From: an uncultured Williamsia sp.
GTDB lineage: Bacteria; Actinomycetota; Actinomycetes; Mycobacteriales; Mycobacteriaceae
Length of the DNA: 64,000 bases
NCBI RefSeq assembly: GCF_947494875.1
Contig: NZ_CANLWM010000006.1
Coordinates: 310,001-374,000 of the forward strand
Reading direction: 5' to 3'
This document shows, in pieces, positions 45,555 through 57,635 of the stretch. The translations under genes and the position numbers were made by a program. Under the pieces are notes generated by a model. The model searched no databases and was not told the origin of the DNA. It saw only the letters and a program-made list of their open reading frames with translations. Numbering within the stretch: position 1 is the stretch's first letter; each line of letters starts with the position of its first letter.

Positions 45555-46523
45555 ATGTCCGACTCGCAGGGCATGATCGCGACCATGCAACTGGATGAGG
45601 AGCAGCGGGATCGAGCAGTCGGCGCCCTGCTGGGGAGTGCTGTCGGCGACGCGGTCGGGGCGGGCTACGAGTTCACCCATCCGCCGCAGGACGTCGTCGT
45701 CGACATGATCGGTGGCGGTCCGTTCGACTGGGCGCCCGGGGAGTGGACCGACGACACGTCGATGGCCACCGGCGTCACGGCGGGGCTGTCGACCGGCGCG
45801 GTCGATCTCGACGCCGTCGCGGAGGCCTTCGTCGCCTGGTACGACACCCGGCCCGCCGACATCGGGAATCAGACACGGTCGGTGCTCACCCATCGCGACA
45901 CCACCGCCGCGTCGATGGCCGCCCGCGCGGCGTCACTGTCGGGACGGACCGGAGGCAACGGGTCGCTCATGCGGACCGGCCCGGTCGGCGTCGCGTTCGT
46001 CCGGTCCGACGACGCGGCGTGCGCGCAGGCCGCCGGTGACATCAGCGACCTCACGCATTCCGACCCGCAGGCACGCCAGGCCTGCGAGCTGTGGTCGGTG
46101 GCCATCGCCCGGGGGATCCGCACGGGACAGCGGTCCGGTCTGCGGGAGTACCTGACCGAGCGCGAGGCCGACGTGCGCGCCTTCTGGGAGCCCCTGCTCG
46201 ACGCGGCCGAGTCCGGCAATCCGTCGGACTTCTCGAACAACGGCTGGGTGGTGCACGCCCTGCAGACAGCGTGGTGGGCGCTGACCAGGGCCGACGGCGA
46301 CGTCGTCGGGACCATCGAGAACTGCGTGCGTGCCGGTGGCGACACCGACACCACCGCGGCCATCGCCGCGGCGTTGGCCGGCGCGTGCGCGGGGACCTCC
46401 GGGATCCCGTCCCGGTGGACCGACATGCTGCACGGGTACCCGGACTGGACCGCGACGGACCTCCGGGCCGCCGCGTTGCGTGTCCTCGGGGAGGACCCGG
46501 TCGACACGCTCGGGCACTCCTGA
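45555..46523 (+). CDS. ADP-ribosylglycohydrolase (DraG/ARH family)
   Basis: A 322-residue all-helical di-magnesium hydrolase. The metal- and ADP-ribose-binding motifs are all visible: GALLGSAVGDAVGAGYEF, WTDDTSMATGV (T-D-D), GNGSLMRTGPVG, SHSD-type LTHSDPQA, and the C-terminal AGGDTDTTAAIAAALAGA (D-x-D-T). It removes ADP-ribose from protein or small-molecule targets in the cytosol. ATG 45555 has GGAGG at 5-nt spacing; in-frame ATGs at 45573 and 45585 are alternatives. Mono-gene unit. Confidence 0.9.
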   Translation: MSDSQGMIATMQLDEEQRDRAVGALLGSAVGDAVGAGYEFTHPPQDVVVDMIGGGPFDWAPGEWTDDTSMATGVTAGLSTGAVDLDAVAEAFVAWYDTRPADIGNQTRSVLTHRDTTAASMAARAASLSGRTGGNGSLMRTGPVGVAFVRSDDAACAQAAGDISDLTHSDPQARQACELWSVAIARGIRTGQRSGLREYLTEREADVRAFWEPLLDAAESGNPSDFSNNGWVVHALQTAWWALTRADGDVVGTIENCVRAGGDTDTTAAIAAALAGACAGTSGIPSRWTDMLHGYPDWTATDLRAAALRVLGEDPVDTLGHS

Positions 46524-46585
46524 ACCGATCCGCCGACGCCATCGATGCAGGTGAGGCGTAGTGTCAGGGAGGTACCGACGCGTGA

Positions 46586-46601
46586 GACACCAGCTGGTGT
46601 C
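46586..46601. promoter_or_regulatory. 16-bp perfect palindrome upstream of the DUF5994 gene
   Basis: GACACCAGCTGGTGTC is a perfect self-complementary site, 57 nt before the ATG at 46659. The size and contiguity suit a dimeric repressor operator; no regulator gene is adjacent. Confidence 0.4.
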
Positions 46602-46658
46602 CTGTGATTCTCGGTGCGGCATCGCCCGGTCACTCCGCCGGGTAGATCGGAGCGTCTG

Positions 46659-47111
46659 ATGACGCCGTCCCCCTCCACCAGCACCGTGTCCGTCGAGCGC
46701 GAGACGGGCCGTGTCGCCCTCAAGGGCAGGCCCACCCCCAGCGACCAGGTCGACGGGGCGTGGTGGCCGTTCTCCCGCGACCTCCCCGAGGAGGTCGACC
46801 TGCTGCTGCCCGCCCTCGGGGATCGTGTCGTCGCCGTCGGGCGTGTGGTGTTCCACGCCGGCGACTGGGACTCGCCCCGCGGGCGAATGCAGCACGCGGG
46901 CTCGGTGATCCGTCTCGACGGGTACCGCTTCTGGCCCTCGCACCTGGTGAAGATCCGCGCCGTCGCGGACACCGATGCCCTCACCCTGATGGTCATCCCG
47001 CCGGAGACCGCGGCGGACACCGCGGCGACCATCCTCGAGCAGTGCTCGGCCGACGGCTCGGTCGTCACGGTCGACGACATGACCGCGTTGCTCCAGCGAT
47101 CCGCGACCTGA
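46659..47111 (+). CDS. DUF5994-type protein
   Basis: A 150-residue cytosolic protein with the DUF5994 signatures: VALKGRPTPSDQVDGAWWPFSRDL near the start, GDWDSPRG in the middle, GYRFWPSHLVKI, and a C-terminal helix typical of this actinobacterial family of unknown function. ATG 46659 follows GGAG 8 nt upstream. A palindromic site precedes it, suggesting specific control. Confidence 0.75.
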   Translation: MTPSPSTSTVSVERETGRVALKGRPTPSDQVDGAWWPFSRDLPEEVDLLLPALGDRVVAVGRVVFHAGDWDSPRGRMQHAGSVIRLDGYRFWPSHLVKIRAVADTDALTLMVIPPETAADTAATILEQCSADGSVVTVDDMTALLQRSAT

Positions 47112-47178
47112 GACGACCCGCCCGGACAGGGCCCCTGACGGTGATCGACCACAGGCCCGGTAGGGCAGTATTGGGCCC

Positions 47179-48489
47179 ATGGCCGACTCGCGACCCCATG
47201 TCCTGATCATCGGCGGCGGATTCGGCGGGGTGTACGCCGCGCGTCGGCTGAAGCGCGCCGATGTCCGCGTCACCCTGCTCGACCGGGGGACGTCGCACGT
47301 GTTCCAGCCGCTGCTCTACCAGTGCGCGACCGGGTTGCTGTCCGAAGGTGAGATCGCGAGCCCGCTGCGACACCTGTTGCGGCGCAACAAGAACCTGTCG
47401 GTGCTGCTCGGTGAGGCGTCGGGCATCGACGTCGACGCGAAGGTCGTGACGGCGACACGCTTCGACGGCACGACGTTCGAGGTCGACTACGACCACGTCA
47501 TCGTCGCGGCGGGGATGCGGCAGAGCTACCACGGCAACGAACAGTTCGCGATGTACGCGCCGGGCATGAAGACCGTCGACGACGCGCTCGCCATCCGCCG
47601 GAAGATCATCTCGTCGTTCGAGATCGCCGAGACCCTGCCGACCGCCGACCTGCGCAAGCCGTGGCTCACCTTCGTCGTCAGCGGTGGCGGCCCGACCGGC
47701 GTCGAACTCGCCGGGCAGATCCGCGAGATGGCGACGCGATCGCTGTCGAAGGAGTTCGACACCATCGACCCGACCGAGGCCGACGTGATCCTGGTCCACG
47801 GCGGCGAGCGGGTGCTCGAGTCGTTCCACCCGAAGCTGTCGGGGAAGGCACAGAAGATCCTCGACCGGATCGGCGTCCGCACCCTGTTGGGCCGCCATGT
47901 CACCGACGTGTGCAGCGACTACGTCGTCACCACCGACAAGAAGACCAAGGCCACCGAACAGATCGACGCGCACACCATCCTGTGGACCGCGGGCGTCGAG
48001 GCGGTGCCGTTCGCGCACGCTCTCGCCGAGGCGACGGGAGTGACACAGGGCCGCGGCGGCACGATCCCCGTGCAGCCGGACCTGACCATCGCCGGCCACC
48101 CGAGCATCTCCGTCGTCGGCGACGTGATGAGCCTCGACGAGCTCCCCGGCGTCGCCGAGGTCGCCATGCAGTCGGGGTTCCACGCCGCCGGCAACATCGC
48201 GCGTGTCGTCGAGGGCAAGTCGGACCCGCGGACACCGTTCACGTACCGCGACCTCGGCACGGCTGCCTACATCGCCCGCTACCACGCGCTGCTGCAGTCG
48301 GGCCCGATCCGGCTGTCGGGTTTCCTCGGCTGGCTCGGGTGGGGCGGCATCCACATCACGTTCCTGGCGGGGACGCGGAACCGCGCATGGACGCTGGCCA
48401 GCTGGGCCACGACCATCATCGCCGGCAGCCGCGGCGAACGCGCCATCACCTACGGCGACCCCGACACCGCCCGCCGGCCCTACGCCTGA
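47179..48489 (+). CDS. ndh: Type II NADH:quinone oxidoreductase (NDH-2)
   Basis: A 436-residue FAD enzyme. Two Rossmann motifs, IIGGGFGGVYAARRL (FAD) and SGGGPTGVELAGQI (NADH), are followed by the VVGDVMSLDE FAD-contact motif, VAMQSGFHAAGNI, and a C-terminal membrane-attaching region (LGWGGIHITFLAG...). NDH-2 passes electrons from NADH to menaquinone on the inner face of the membrane without pumping protons. It starts 67 nt after the DUF5994 gene. A tandem repeat array begins 9 nt after its stop. Confidence 0.92.
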   Translation: MADSRPHVLIIGGGFGGVYAARRLKRADVRVTLLDRGTSHVFQPLLYQCATGLLSEGEIASPLRHLLRRNKNLSVLLGEASGIDVDAKVVTATRFDGTTFEVDYDHVIVAAGMRQSYHGNEQFAMYAPGMKTVDDALAIRRKIISSFEIAETLPTADLRKPWLTFVVSGGGPTGVELAGQIREMATRSLSKEFDTIDPTEADVILVHGGERVLESFHPKLSGKAQKILDRIGVRTLLGRHVTDVCSDYVVTTDKKTKATEQIDAHTILWTAGVEAVPFAHALAEATGVTQGRGGTIPVQPDLTIAGHPSISVVGDVMSLDELPGVAEVAMQSGFHAAGNIARVVEGKSDPRTPFTYRDLGTAAYIARYHALLQSGPIRLSGFLGWLGWGGIHITFLAGTRNRAWTLASWATTIIAGSRGERAITYGDPDTARRPYA

Positions 48490-48497
48490 CGGATCGG

Positions 48498-48592
48498 CCC
48501 GCTCGGCGGGGAGTTTTGTCCCGCTCGGCGGGGAGTATCGGCACTGTCGGCGGGATCTGCCGCACGGTCGGCGGGATCTACTGCACGGTCGG
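48498..48592 (+). repeat. 21-22-nt tandem repeats directly 3' of ndh
   Basis: Two identical 17-nt units start at 48498 and 48520 (22-nt period; core CTCGGCGGGGAG). Two 21-nt units (TCGGCGGGATCT core, 48544-48564 and 48565-48585) and a third partial copy follow. The last copies run into the final codons of the convergent transporter gene. The array reads in the ndh direction. Confidence 0.7.
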
Positions 48593-50983
48593 GGAGTTGC
48601 TGCCGTCGTCGGCGGCGGCCTCGTCGCCGTCGTTCTGGCTGACGATCTCGTAGGTCGGGTCGATGATGACGGTGCCCTTGCGACCCTGACGGGCCTTGCC
48701 GCCGGCGCGGACCAGCTGGCCCGGCACCAGATCGCTGCCGGTGCTCCCGTCCTTGCCGGTGAACCGCAGCCGCATGAGCCCGCTGTCGTCGGTGACCTCG
48801 ACGATGTGCACCTCGTCGTCGTCGATGACGCGGTCGAAGGTGTCGCGGACGCGGCCCTCGATGGTCCCGCGGTGCCCGGGGATGAGGCCGCTGATGGCCA
48901 GCACCGACGACGAGCTCTCCGGGGCGTCGTGGTCGGCGATGTCGCGATCGGTCTCCTCGGCCAGTCGGGCCTGGAAGGACTCGACGCGGCGTGCGAGCCG
49001 CTCCTCCATGAGATCCGGGAACGCCTTGCGGATCTCGGCCTGCACGTCGAACGGGATGATCGTCGCCGCCGCGTGCGGGATCTCGCTGATCGCGCGGGAG
49101 ATCTTGTCGGCGCTGCGGTCGTGCAGGAGGCGGCCGAGCAACGGCGCGTACGTCCGTCGCGGGAGCAGCACGGTCACGTGCGATCGCGGCGCGGCCGACA
49201 GGGCCTCGACGACCAGTCGCTGCACGCCGCGGGTGATGCGGCGGTCGGGGCAGTCGATGATCTTCAGCGGCGTCGTCAGCCCGTAGTGCTCCCACCGCTC
49301 GCGCAGCTTGCGGGCCTGCGCGGCGTCGACGACGAGGTGCACCGCGATGAGGTCGTCGGCGCGCAGACCGTGCCCGTAGCGCAGCGCCTCCAGGACGGCG
49401 AGGTCGACGGAGTTCACCAGCACGAACGCGGTGTGGCGGGCGTAGTTGACCTGCTCGGGCCGGTTCGACCGGAACTCCTCGAGGATCGCGGCCTCCGCGC
49501 GGTACTCGCGGTTGAGCCGGATCAGGATGAACACCAGCAGCGGGAACACCACGACGACGAGCCAGGCGCCCTCGGTGAACTTGGCGACCGCGAAGATCGC
49601 GACCACGATCGTCGACAGGATTCCGGCGCTGAGGTTGATCGCCAGCCGGTACCGCCACCCCGACTCCTTGTGCGTCAGATGGTGTTTCGTCATCCCGAAG
49701 CCGGCCATCGCGAAGCCGGTGAACACGCCGATCGCGTAGAAGGGGATCAGCGCGTTGACCGAGCCGCCGGTGACCAGCAGCAGCACCACCGCGAGGACGG
49801 TCAGCACGATGATGCCGTTGGAGAACACCAGTCGGTGCCCGCGTTTGCCGAGCTGTCGGGGCAGGAAGCGGTCGGCGGCGACGAAGTTCGCCAGTGCCGG
49901 GAACCCGTTGAAGCTGGTGTTGGCGCCGGTGAACAGGATGGCCGCGGTCGCGATCTGCAGCAGGACGTACAGCGTGGTGCCCACCGCGCCCGACCCGAAC
50001 ACCGCGCGGGCTATCTCGCTGAGCACCGACGGGTACCCGTCGACGTACGGCGTCGCGTGGGTCTCGTGCGCCAGCCAGGCGACACCGCTGAGGAGGACGA
50101 ACAGGATTGTCGCCATCACCGTGAGCACCCGACGGGCGTTGGTGCCCTCCGGCTTCCGGAACGAGCCGACGGTGTTGCTGATCGCCTCGACGCCGGTGAG
50201 CGACGAACCGCCGTTGGCGAACGCCCGCAGCAGCACGAGGATCGTCGCACCGGCGATCAGTCCGCCGCCCTGGTGGACCTCGACGGTCCCGGGCAGCTCC
50301 GACGGGATGTACCGCGGCAGGCCGGTGGTGAAGTCCTTCACCAGACCCACGGCGATCAGCAGCAGCACCATTCCGGTGAAGAAGTAGGTCGGCAAAGCGA
50401 ACGGTCGACCCGCCTCACGCAGGCCACGCAGGTTCATCAGGCACATCAGCAGCACGACGGCGACGGTGATCTCGAGGCTGTACGGCCCGAGCACCTTCAC
50501 CGCCGACACCACCGCGACGGTCCCGGCGGCCGCCTGGACGGCGACGGTGACGACGTAGTCGATGAGCAGCGCGGCCGCGGCGATCTGCGCGACCCGGGGG
50601 CCGAAGTTCTCCCGGGCGACGACGTAGGAGCCGCCCGCCCGGGTGTATGCCATCACCACCTGGCGGTACGACGCCGCGACGAGCACGAGGATCGCCAGGA
50701 TGACGCCGGTGATCGGCAACAACAGCGAGAACGCGGCGATGCCGGCGTAGGGGAGCAGCTCGACGAGGATCAGCTCGCTGCCGTACGCGGTGGACGAGAT
50801 GGCGTCCGGCGCGAGGACACCGAGGGCGACCGGGTTGGTGAGCCGTTCGTCGCGCAGCTGATCGGTGATCATCGGCTTGCCGAGGAACAACCTCTTGAAG
50901 CCGTACCCGAGCGATTCGGGCACGTCCCGCGACAGCTGGAGGTCGACGGCGCGGCGGGAACGCGACGCGGGTTGCTGCGACAT
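48578..50983 (-). CDS. KimA-like APC-superfamily (potassium) transporter with C-terminal OB-like extension
   Basis: An 801-residue protein. About 12 membrane helices (residues 40-475) carry APC-superfamily marks: APDAISSTAYGSE, YRQVVMAYTRAGGSYVVAREN, ANTSFNGFPALA. This is the subgroup of Bacillus KimA (YdaO), a high-affinity potassium importer. Residues 480-640 are a USP-like cytosolic domain. The last about 110 residues form a beta-rich OB-like domain (VIDDDEVHIVEVTDD...RKGTVIIDPTYEIV) that KimA itself lacks. ATG 50983 is preceded by GAGAGGG. No c-di-AMP (ydaO) riboswitch is evident upstream. It is divergent from lysX. Confidence 0.82.
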   Translation of the reverse strand: MSQQPASRSRRAVDLQLSRDVPESLGYGFKRLFLGKPMITDQLRDERLTNPVALGVLAPDAISSTAYGSELILVELLPYAGIAAFSLLLPITGVILAILVLVAASYRQVVMAYTRAGGSYVVARENFGPRVAQIAAAALLIDYVVTVAVQAAAGTVAVVSAVKVLGPYSLEITVAVVLLMCLMNLRGLREAGRPFALPTYFFTGMVLLLIAVGLVKDFTTGLPRYIPSELPGTVEVHQGGGLIAGATILVLLRAFANGGSSLTGVEAISNTVGSFRKPEGTNARRVLTVMATILFVLLSGVAWLAHETHATPYVDGYPSVLSEIARAVFGSGAVGTTLYVLLQIATAAILFTGANTSFNGFPALANFVAADRFLPRQLGKRGHRLVFSNGIIVLTVLAVVLLLVTGGSVNALIPFYAIGVFTGFAMAGFGMTKHHLTHKESGWRYRLAINLSAGILSTIVVAIFAVAKFTEGAWLVVVVFPLLVFILIRLNREYRAEAAILEEFRSNRPEQVNYARHTAFVLVNSVDLAVLEALRYGHGLRADDLIAVHLVVDAAQARKLRERWEHYGLTTPLKIIDCPDRRITRGVQRLVVEALSAAPRSHVTVLLPRRTYAPLLGRLLHDRSADKISRAISEIPHAAATIIPFDVQAEIRKAFPDLMEERLARRVESFQARLAEETDRDIADHDAPESSSSVLAISGLIPGHRGTIEGRVRDTFDRVIDDDEVHIVEVTDDSGLMRLRFTGKDGSTGSDLVPGQLVRAGGKARQGRKGTVIIDPTYEIVSQNDGDEAAADDGSNSPTVQ

Positions 50984-51167
50984 GACGACCCTCTCGAAAG
51001 TGCTCGACCGCCGAGACATTACGCAGCCGTGACCGGCCCCGTGGCGGCAGTGGCACGCCGCGTGAGCAGGTCCGGACATATCCGGCGCGTCCGGTCGGCG
51101 GACACGCCTCCGTCGGGTGTCGCGAAGGTCCGATTACGCCGACTTCTCGCTGCTAGTCTCGGTTTTC

Positions 51168-54581
<3,414 letters not shown>

Positions 54582-54670
54582 CGCACGCGTGTCGGTACCG
54601 TCGTCGGCATGGTGATCGCGGACACGCACGGGCAGCAGATCCACGGCGTCGGCGGCGCCGAATGGCAGGC

Positions 54671-55348
54671 ATGACGTCCGCGACGCCCGGCCCGCACCCG
54701 CCGGTCCTGCACCGGATCCACCACGTCGCGGCGCCGGCGGTCGTGGTGCTCGTCCTGCACGGCGGCAAGGTGCGCAGTACCGAACCGGCCCAGACGAACC
54801 ACCTGTCCGCCGCGCGGATGCGGCCCTTCGCGCGGGCGGTCGCCCGCACGATGCCCGACGCCGCGGTGCTGATGCTGCAGTACCGCTTCCGGGGGTGGAA
54901 CGGCGCCGACCGCAGCCCCGTCGCCGACGTGCGGTGGGCCCTGGACAAGATCCGCGACCGCCACGGTGACGTGCCCGTCGTGCTGCTGGCCCACTCGATG
55001 GGCGCCCGTGCCGCGGCCGCCGTCGCCGACGACCCGTCGGTCGACTCGATCGTCGCGCTGGCCCCCTGGTGGCCCGACGGCACCGAGACCGACCTCATGC
55101 GGCCCGGCCAGCACCTCCAGGTGCTGCACGGCCGACTCGACCGGTGGACCAGTCCCAAGCTCTCGCTGCAGGCGACCCTGCGCGCGGCCGACCGCGGCGT
55201 CGATGCCCGCTGGCTGTCGATGGGACTGGCCGGACACTTCATGCTCATGCGGCCCTGGGTCTGGACCCGCCGCGTGGTCGCGGCGGTCGGTGCCGCGGCC
55301 GCCCGCATCGCCGATGAGAACCACGAACCCCAGGAGAACCTGCGATGA
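54671..55348 (+). CDS. Alpha/beta-hydrolase-family protein
   Basis: A 225-residue hydrolase: VVVLVLHGGKV (oxyanion HG), AHSMGARAAAAVAD with the nucleophile Ser in a G/A-x-S-x-G elbow, LHGRLDRWTSP carrying the acid, and a GLAGHFML His near the end. No signal peptide. Substrate unknown; an acylglycerol or lipid ester is plausible because its stop overlaps the start (ATGA) of a fatty-acid-modifying enzyme. ATG 54671 is chosen (54662 is in frame); neither has a strong ribosome-binding site. It is 90 nt after lysX. Confidence 0.75.
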   Translation: MTSATPGPHPPVLHRIHHVAAPAVVVLVLHGGKVRSTEPAQTNHLSAARMRPFARAVARTMPDAAVLMLQYRFRGWNGADRSPVADVRWALDKIRDRHGDVPVVLLAHSMGARAAAAVADDPSVDSIVALAPWWPDGTETDLMRPGQHLQVLHGRLDRWTSPKLSLQATLRAADRGVDARWLSMGLAGHFMLMRPWVWTRRVVAAVGAAAARIADENHEPQENLR

Positions 55349-56652
55349 CCGCCACCCAGACCGCGACGACGCGCACCACGACCGGTGCGGCACAGACCAT
55401 CGCCGAGCTCCTCGCGCCCTACGTCGGCGGCGAGCTGCCCGTGCACCTACGCGCGTGGGACGGCAGCGAGGCCGGCCCCGCCGACGCGCCCGTCGTGGTG
55501 CTGCGCAGCCCGGACGCGCTGCGTCGCCTCCTGTGGAGCCCGGGCGAACTCGGGGCCGCGCAGGCCTACGTCACGAACGAACTCGACGTCGAGGGTGATC
55601 TGAACGCGGCGCTGACCCACGTGTGGTCGGTGATCGCCGAGCGTGATCTCGCGCGTATCTCGATCACCCCGTCGCGGCTGGCGCGTCTCGTCCGGTCCGC
55701 GGCGAAGCTCGGTGCGATCGGCCGACCGCTGCCCGCCCCGGCGAGTCAGGCCGTCGTGAAGGGCAAGCTGCACACCCTCGCGCGCGACCGCGCCGCGATC
55801 AGCCACCACTACGACCTCTCGAACGACTTCTACGCCCTCGTCCTCGACCCGAACATGGCGTACTCGAGCGCCTACTTCACCTCCGACGCACCCGATTACA
55901 CGCTGGAGCAGGCGCAGCGAGACAAGCTGGACATGGTGTGCCGCAAGATCGGGCTCGACGCACGCCCGGGCATGCGGTTCCTCGACGTCGGATGCGGCTG
56001 GGGATCGCTGAGCCTCTACGCGGCGCAGACCTACGGCGCGCAGGTCACCGGCGTCACCATCTCGAAGGAACAGAAGGCGTTCATCGACGCCCGGATCGCC
56101 GAGCGCGGCCTCGGCGACCGCGTCGAGATCCGCATCCAGGACTACCGCGAGATCCCCGACGGTCCGTTCGACGCCGTCGCGTCGATCGAGATGGGCGAGC
56201 ACGTCGGTCAGGAGAACTACCCGACGTACACGAAGGCGTTGCACGACAACGTGATCGAGGGCGGGCGCGTGCTCATCCAGCAGATGTCGCGCAAGAAGGG
56301 CGACAACCCCGGTGGCGGCCCGTTCATCGAGCAGTTCATCGCCCCGGACATGTTCATGCGCCCCGTCGGTGAGACGGTCGCGATGATCGAGGAGTCCGGG
56401 CTCGAGGTCCGCGACGTGCACGCCATGCGCGAGCACTACGTGCGCACCGTCGACGTCTGGTACGAGACGTTCGAGAACCGCTGGGACGATGTGGTCGCCA
56501 TGGTCGGTGAGGAGGTCGCCCGCGTGTGGCGGCTGTACCTCGTCGGCGGCGGGATGGCGTTCCGTGACGGCCGTATGGGTGTCGATCAGATCCTGTCGGT
56601 GCGGCCCGACGCCCGCGGCCGCTCGTCGATGCCGCCGGTCCGGAATTTCTGA
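55345..56652 (+). CDS. Cyclopropane/methyl fatty-acyl-phospholipid synthase-like methyltransferase
   Basis: A 435-residue SAM-dependent enzyme of the CFA/UfaA1 group. The N-terminal lipid-binding region (1-150) precedes a Rossmann methyltransferase: SHHYDLSNDFYALVLDPNMAYSSAYF, motif I LDVGCGWGSLSLYAA, and the E-M-G-E-H-V-G segment that binds bicarbonate in CFA synthases. It adds methylene or methyl to unsaturated phospholipid acyl chains. Coupled to the hydrolase by ATGA. The following DUF1295 gene makes the pair like Rv0447c (ufaA1)-Rv0446c of M. tuberculosis, though the usual DUF1365 and oxidoreductase partners are not here. Confidence 0.88.
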   Translation: MTATQTATTRTTTGAAQTIAELLAPYVGGELPVHLRAWDGSEAGPADAPVVVLRSPDALRRLLWSPGELGAAQAYVTNELDVEGDLNAALTHVWSVIAERDLARISITPSRLARLVRSAAKLGAIGRPLPAPASQAVVKGKLHTLARDRAAISHHYDLSNDFYALVLDPNMAYSSAYFTSDAPDYTLEQAQRDKLDMVCRKIGLDARPGMRFLDVGCGWGSLSLYAAQTYGAQVTGVTISKEQKAFIDARIAERGLGDRVEIRIQDYREIPDGPFDAVASIEMGEHVGQENYPTYTKALHDNVIEGGRVLIQQMSRKKGDNPGGGPFIEQFIAPDMFMRPVGETVAMIEESGLEVRDVHAMREHYVRTVDVWYETFENRWDDVVAMVGEEVARVWRLYLVGGGMAFRDGRMGVDQILSVRPDARGRSSMPPVRNF

Positions 56653-56712
56653 GCGACGCCCCGACGCTGACCTCGACGTCAGCGTGCATCACCCGAGCCG
56701 GAGGTGTCGGCA

Positions 56713-57504
56713 ATGAGTTTCGACTGGAGTCAGTTCGGCATCGTGACCGGCGCGAGCATCGCCGGCGTGATCATCCTGCTGGCGATCACCGCGGCCATCG
56801 GCTTCTCGATCGGTCGGCACAACGTCGTCGACGTGACGTGGGGTCTCGGCTTCGTGCTGATCGCGGCGATCACCGCGATCCTCGGCAACGGCGACCTCTG
56901 GCGTCGACTGCTCGTCCTCGTCCTCATCGGTGTCTGGGGTCTGCGATTGGCGTCGTCGATGTTCCGACGCTCGCGCGGCAAGGGTGAGGACCCGCGCTAC
57001 GAGAAGCTCCTCGACGACGCGGGCGGCAACCGTGCTCTGACCGCCATCACCAAGATCTACGCGACGCAGGGCCCCGCGCTGTGGTTCGTCTCGCTGCCGC
57101 TGCAGGTGTCCTCGGTCGCGCACGGCACGCTCTGGTACCTCGCCGTCATCGGGGTGCTGGTCTGGGTTCTCGGCGTCACGTTCGAGACCGTCGGCGACCT
57201 GCAGATGGACCGGTTCAAGGCCGATCCCTCGAACAAGGGCACGGTCATGGACACGGGTCTGTGGCGCTACACGCGACATCCCAACTATTTCGGCGACGCC
57301 TGCGTCTGGTGGGGCACGTTCCTGGTGTGCTGCACCTTCTGGCCCACCGTCGCGACGATCTTGTCGCCGGTCGCCATGACCTACTTCCTGGTGTTCGCGA
57401 CCGGCGCGCGACTGCTCGAGCAGCACATGGCGGAGCGACCCGGCTATCGCGAATATCAACAGCGCACCAGCTACTTCGTCCCGCTGCCACCGAAGAAGGC
57501 CTGA
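56713..57504 (+). CDS. DUF1295 membrane protein (steroid-5-reductase/ICMT-like fold)
   Basis: A 263-residue multi-spanning protein with 6-7 helices and the DUF1295 pattern RYTRHPNYFGDACVWWG...EQHMAERPGYREYQQRTSYF. This is the NAD(P)- or SAM-binding core shared with 5-alpha-reductases and isoprenylcysteine methyltransferases. As the partner of the UfaA1-like enzyme, it may reduce or modify the lipid product. ATG 56713 follows GGAGG at 8-nt spacing (GTG 56704 overlaps that site and is unlikely). Last gene of the lysX-downstream group. Confidence 0.85.
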   Translation: MSFDWSQFGIVTGASIAGVIILLAITAAIGFSIGRHNVVDVTWGLGFVLIAAITAILGNGDLWRRLLVLVLIGVWGLRLASSMFRRSRGKGEDPRYEKLLDDAGGNRALTAITKIYATQGPALWFVSLPLQVSSVAHGTLWYLAVIGVLVWVLGVTFETVGDLQMDRFKADPSNKGTVMDTGLWRYTRHPNYFGDACVWWGTFLVCCTFWPTVATILSPVAMTYFLVFATGARLLEQHMAERPGYREYQQRTSYFVPLPPKKA

Positions 57505-57635
57505 TCGTCCCTGCCGCCGGCGTGACGCCGCACGCCATGTCCGATTGGCGGCAGTTCACTACCTTCACCCGTCGTTCACCTTCGCGCCTCCTGCCCGACA
57601 CCGTGGTGCCGGGCCGGGACGGTGGTCTCATATGC

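Noticed and set aside
50984-51167. c-di-AMP (ydaO) riboswitch upstream of the KimA-like gene
   Set aside because: Only about 180 nt of divergent intergenic DNA exist and the Shine-Dalgarno lies close to the start; I see no ydaO-like paired elements or AU-rich expression platform.
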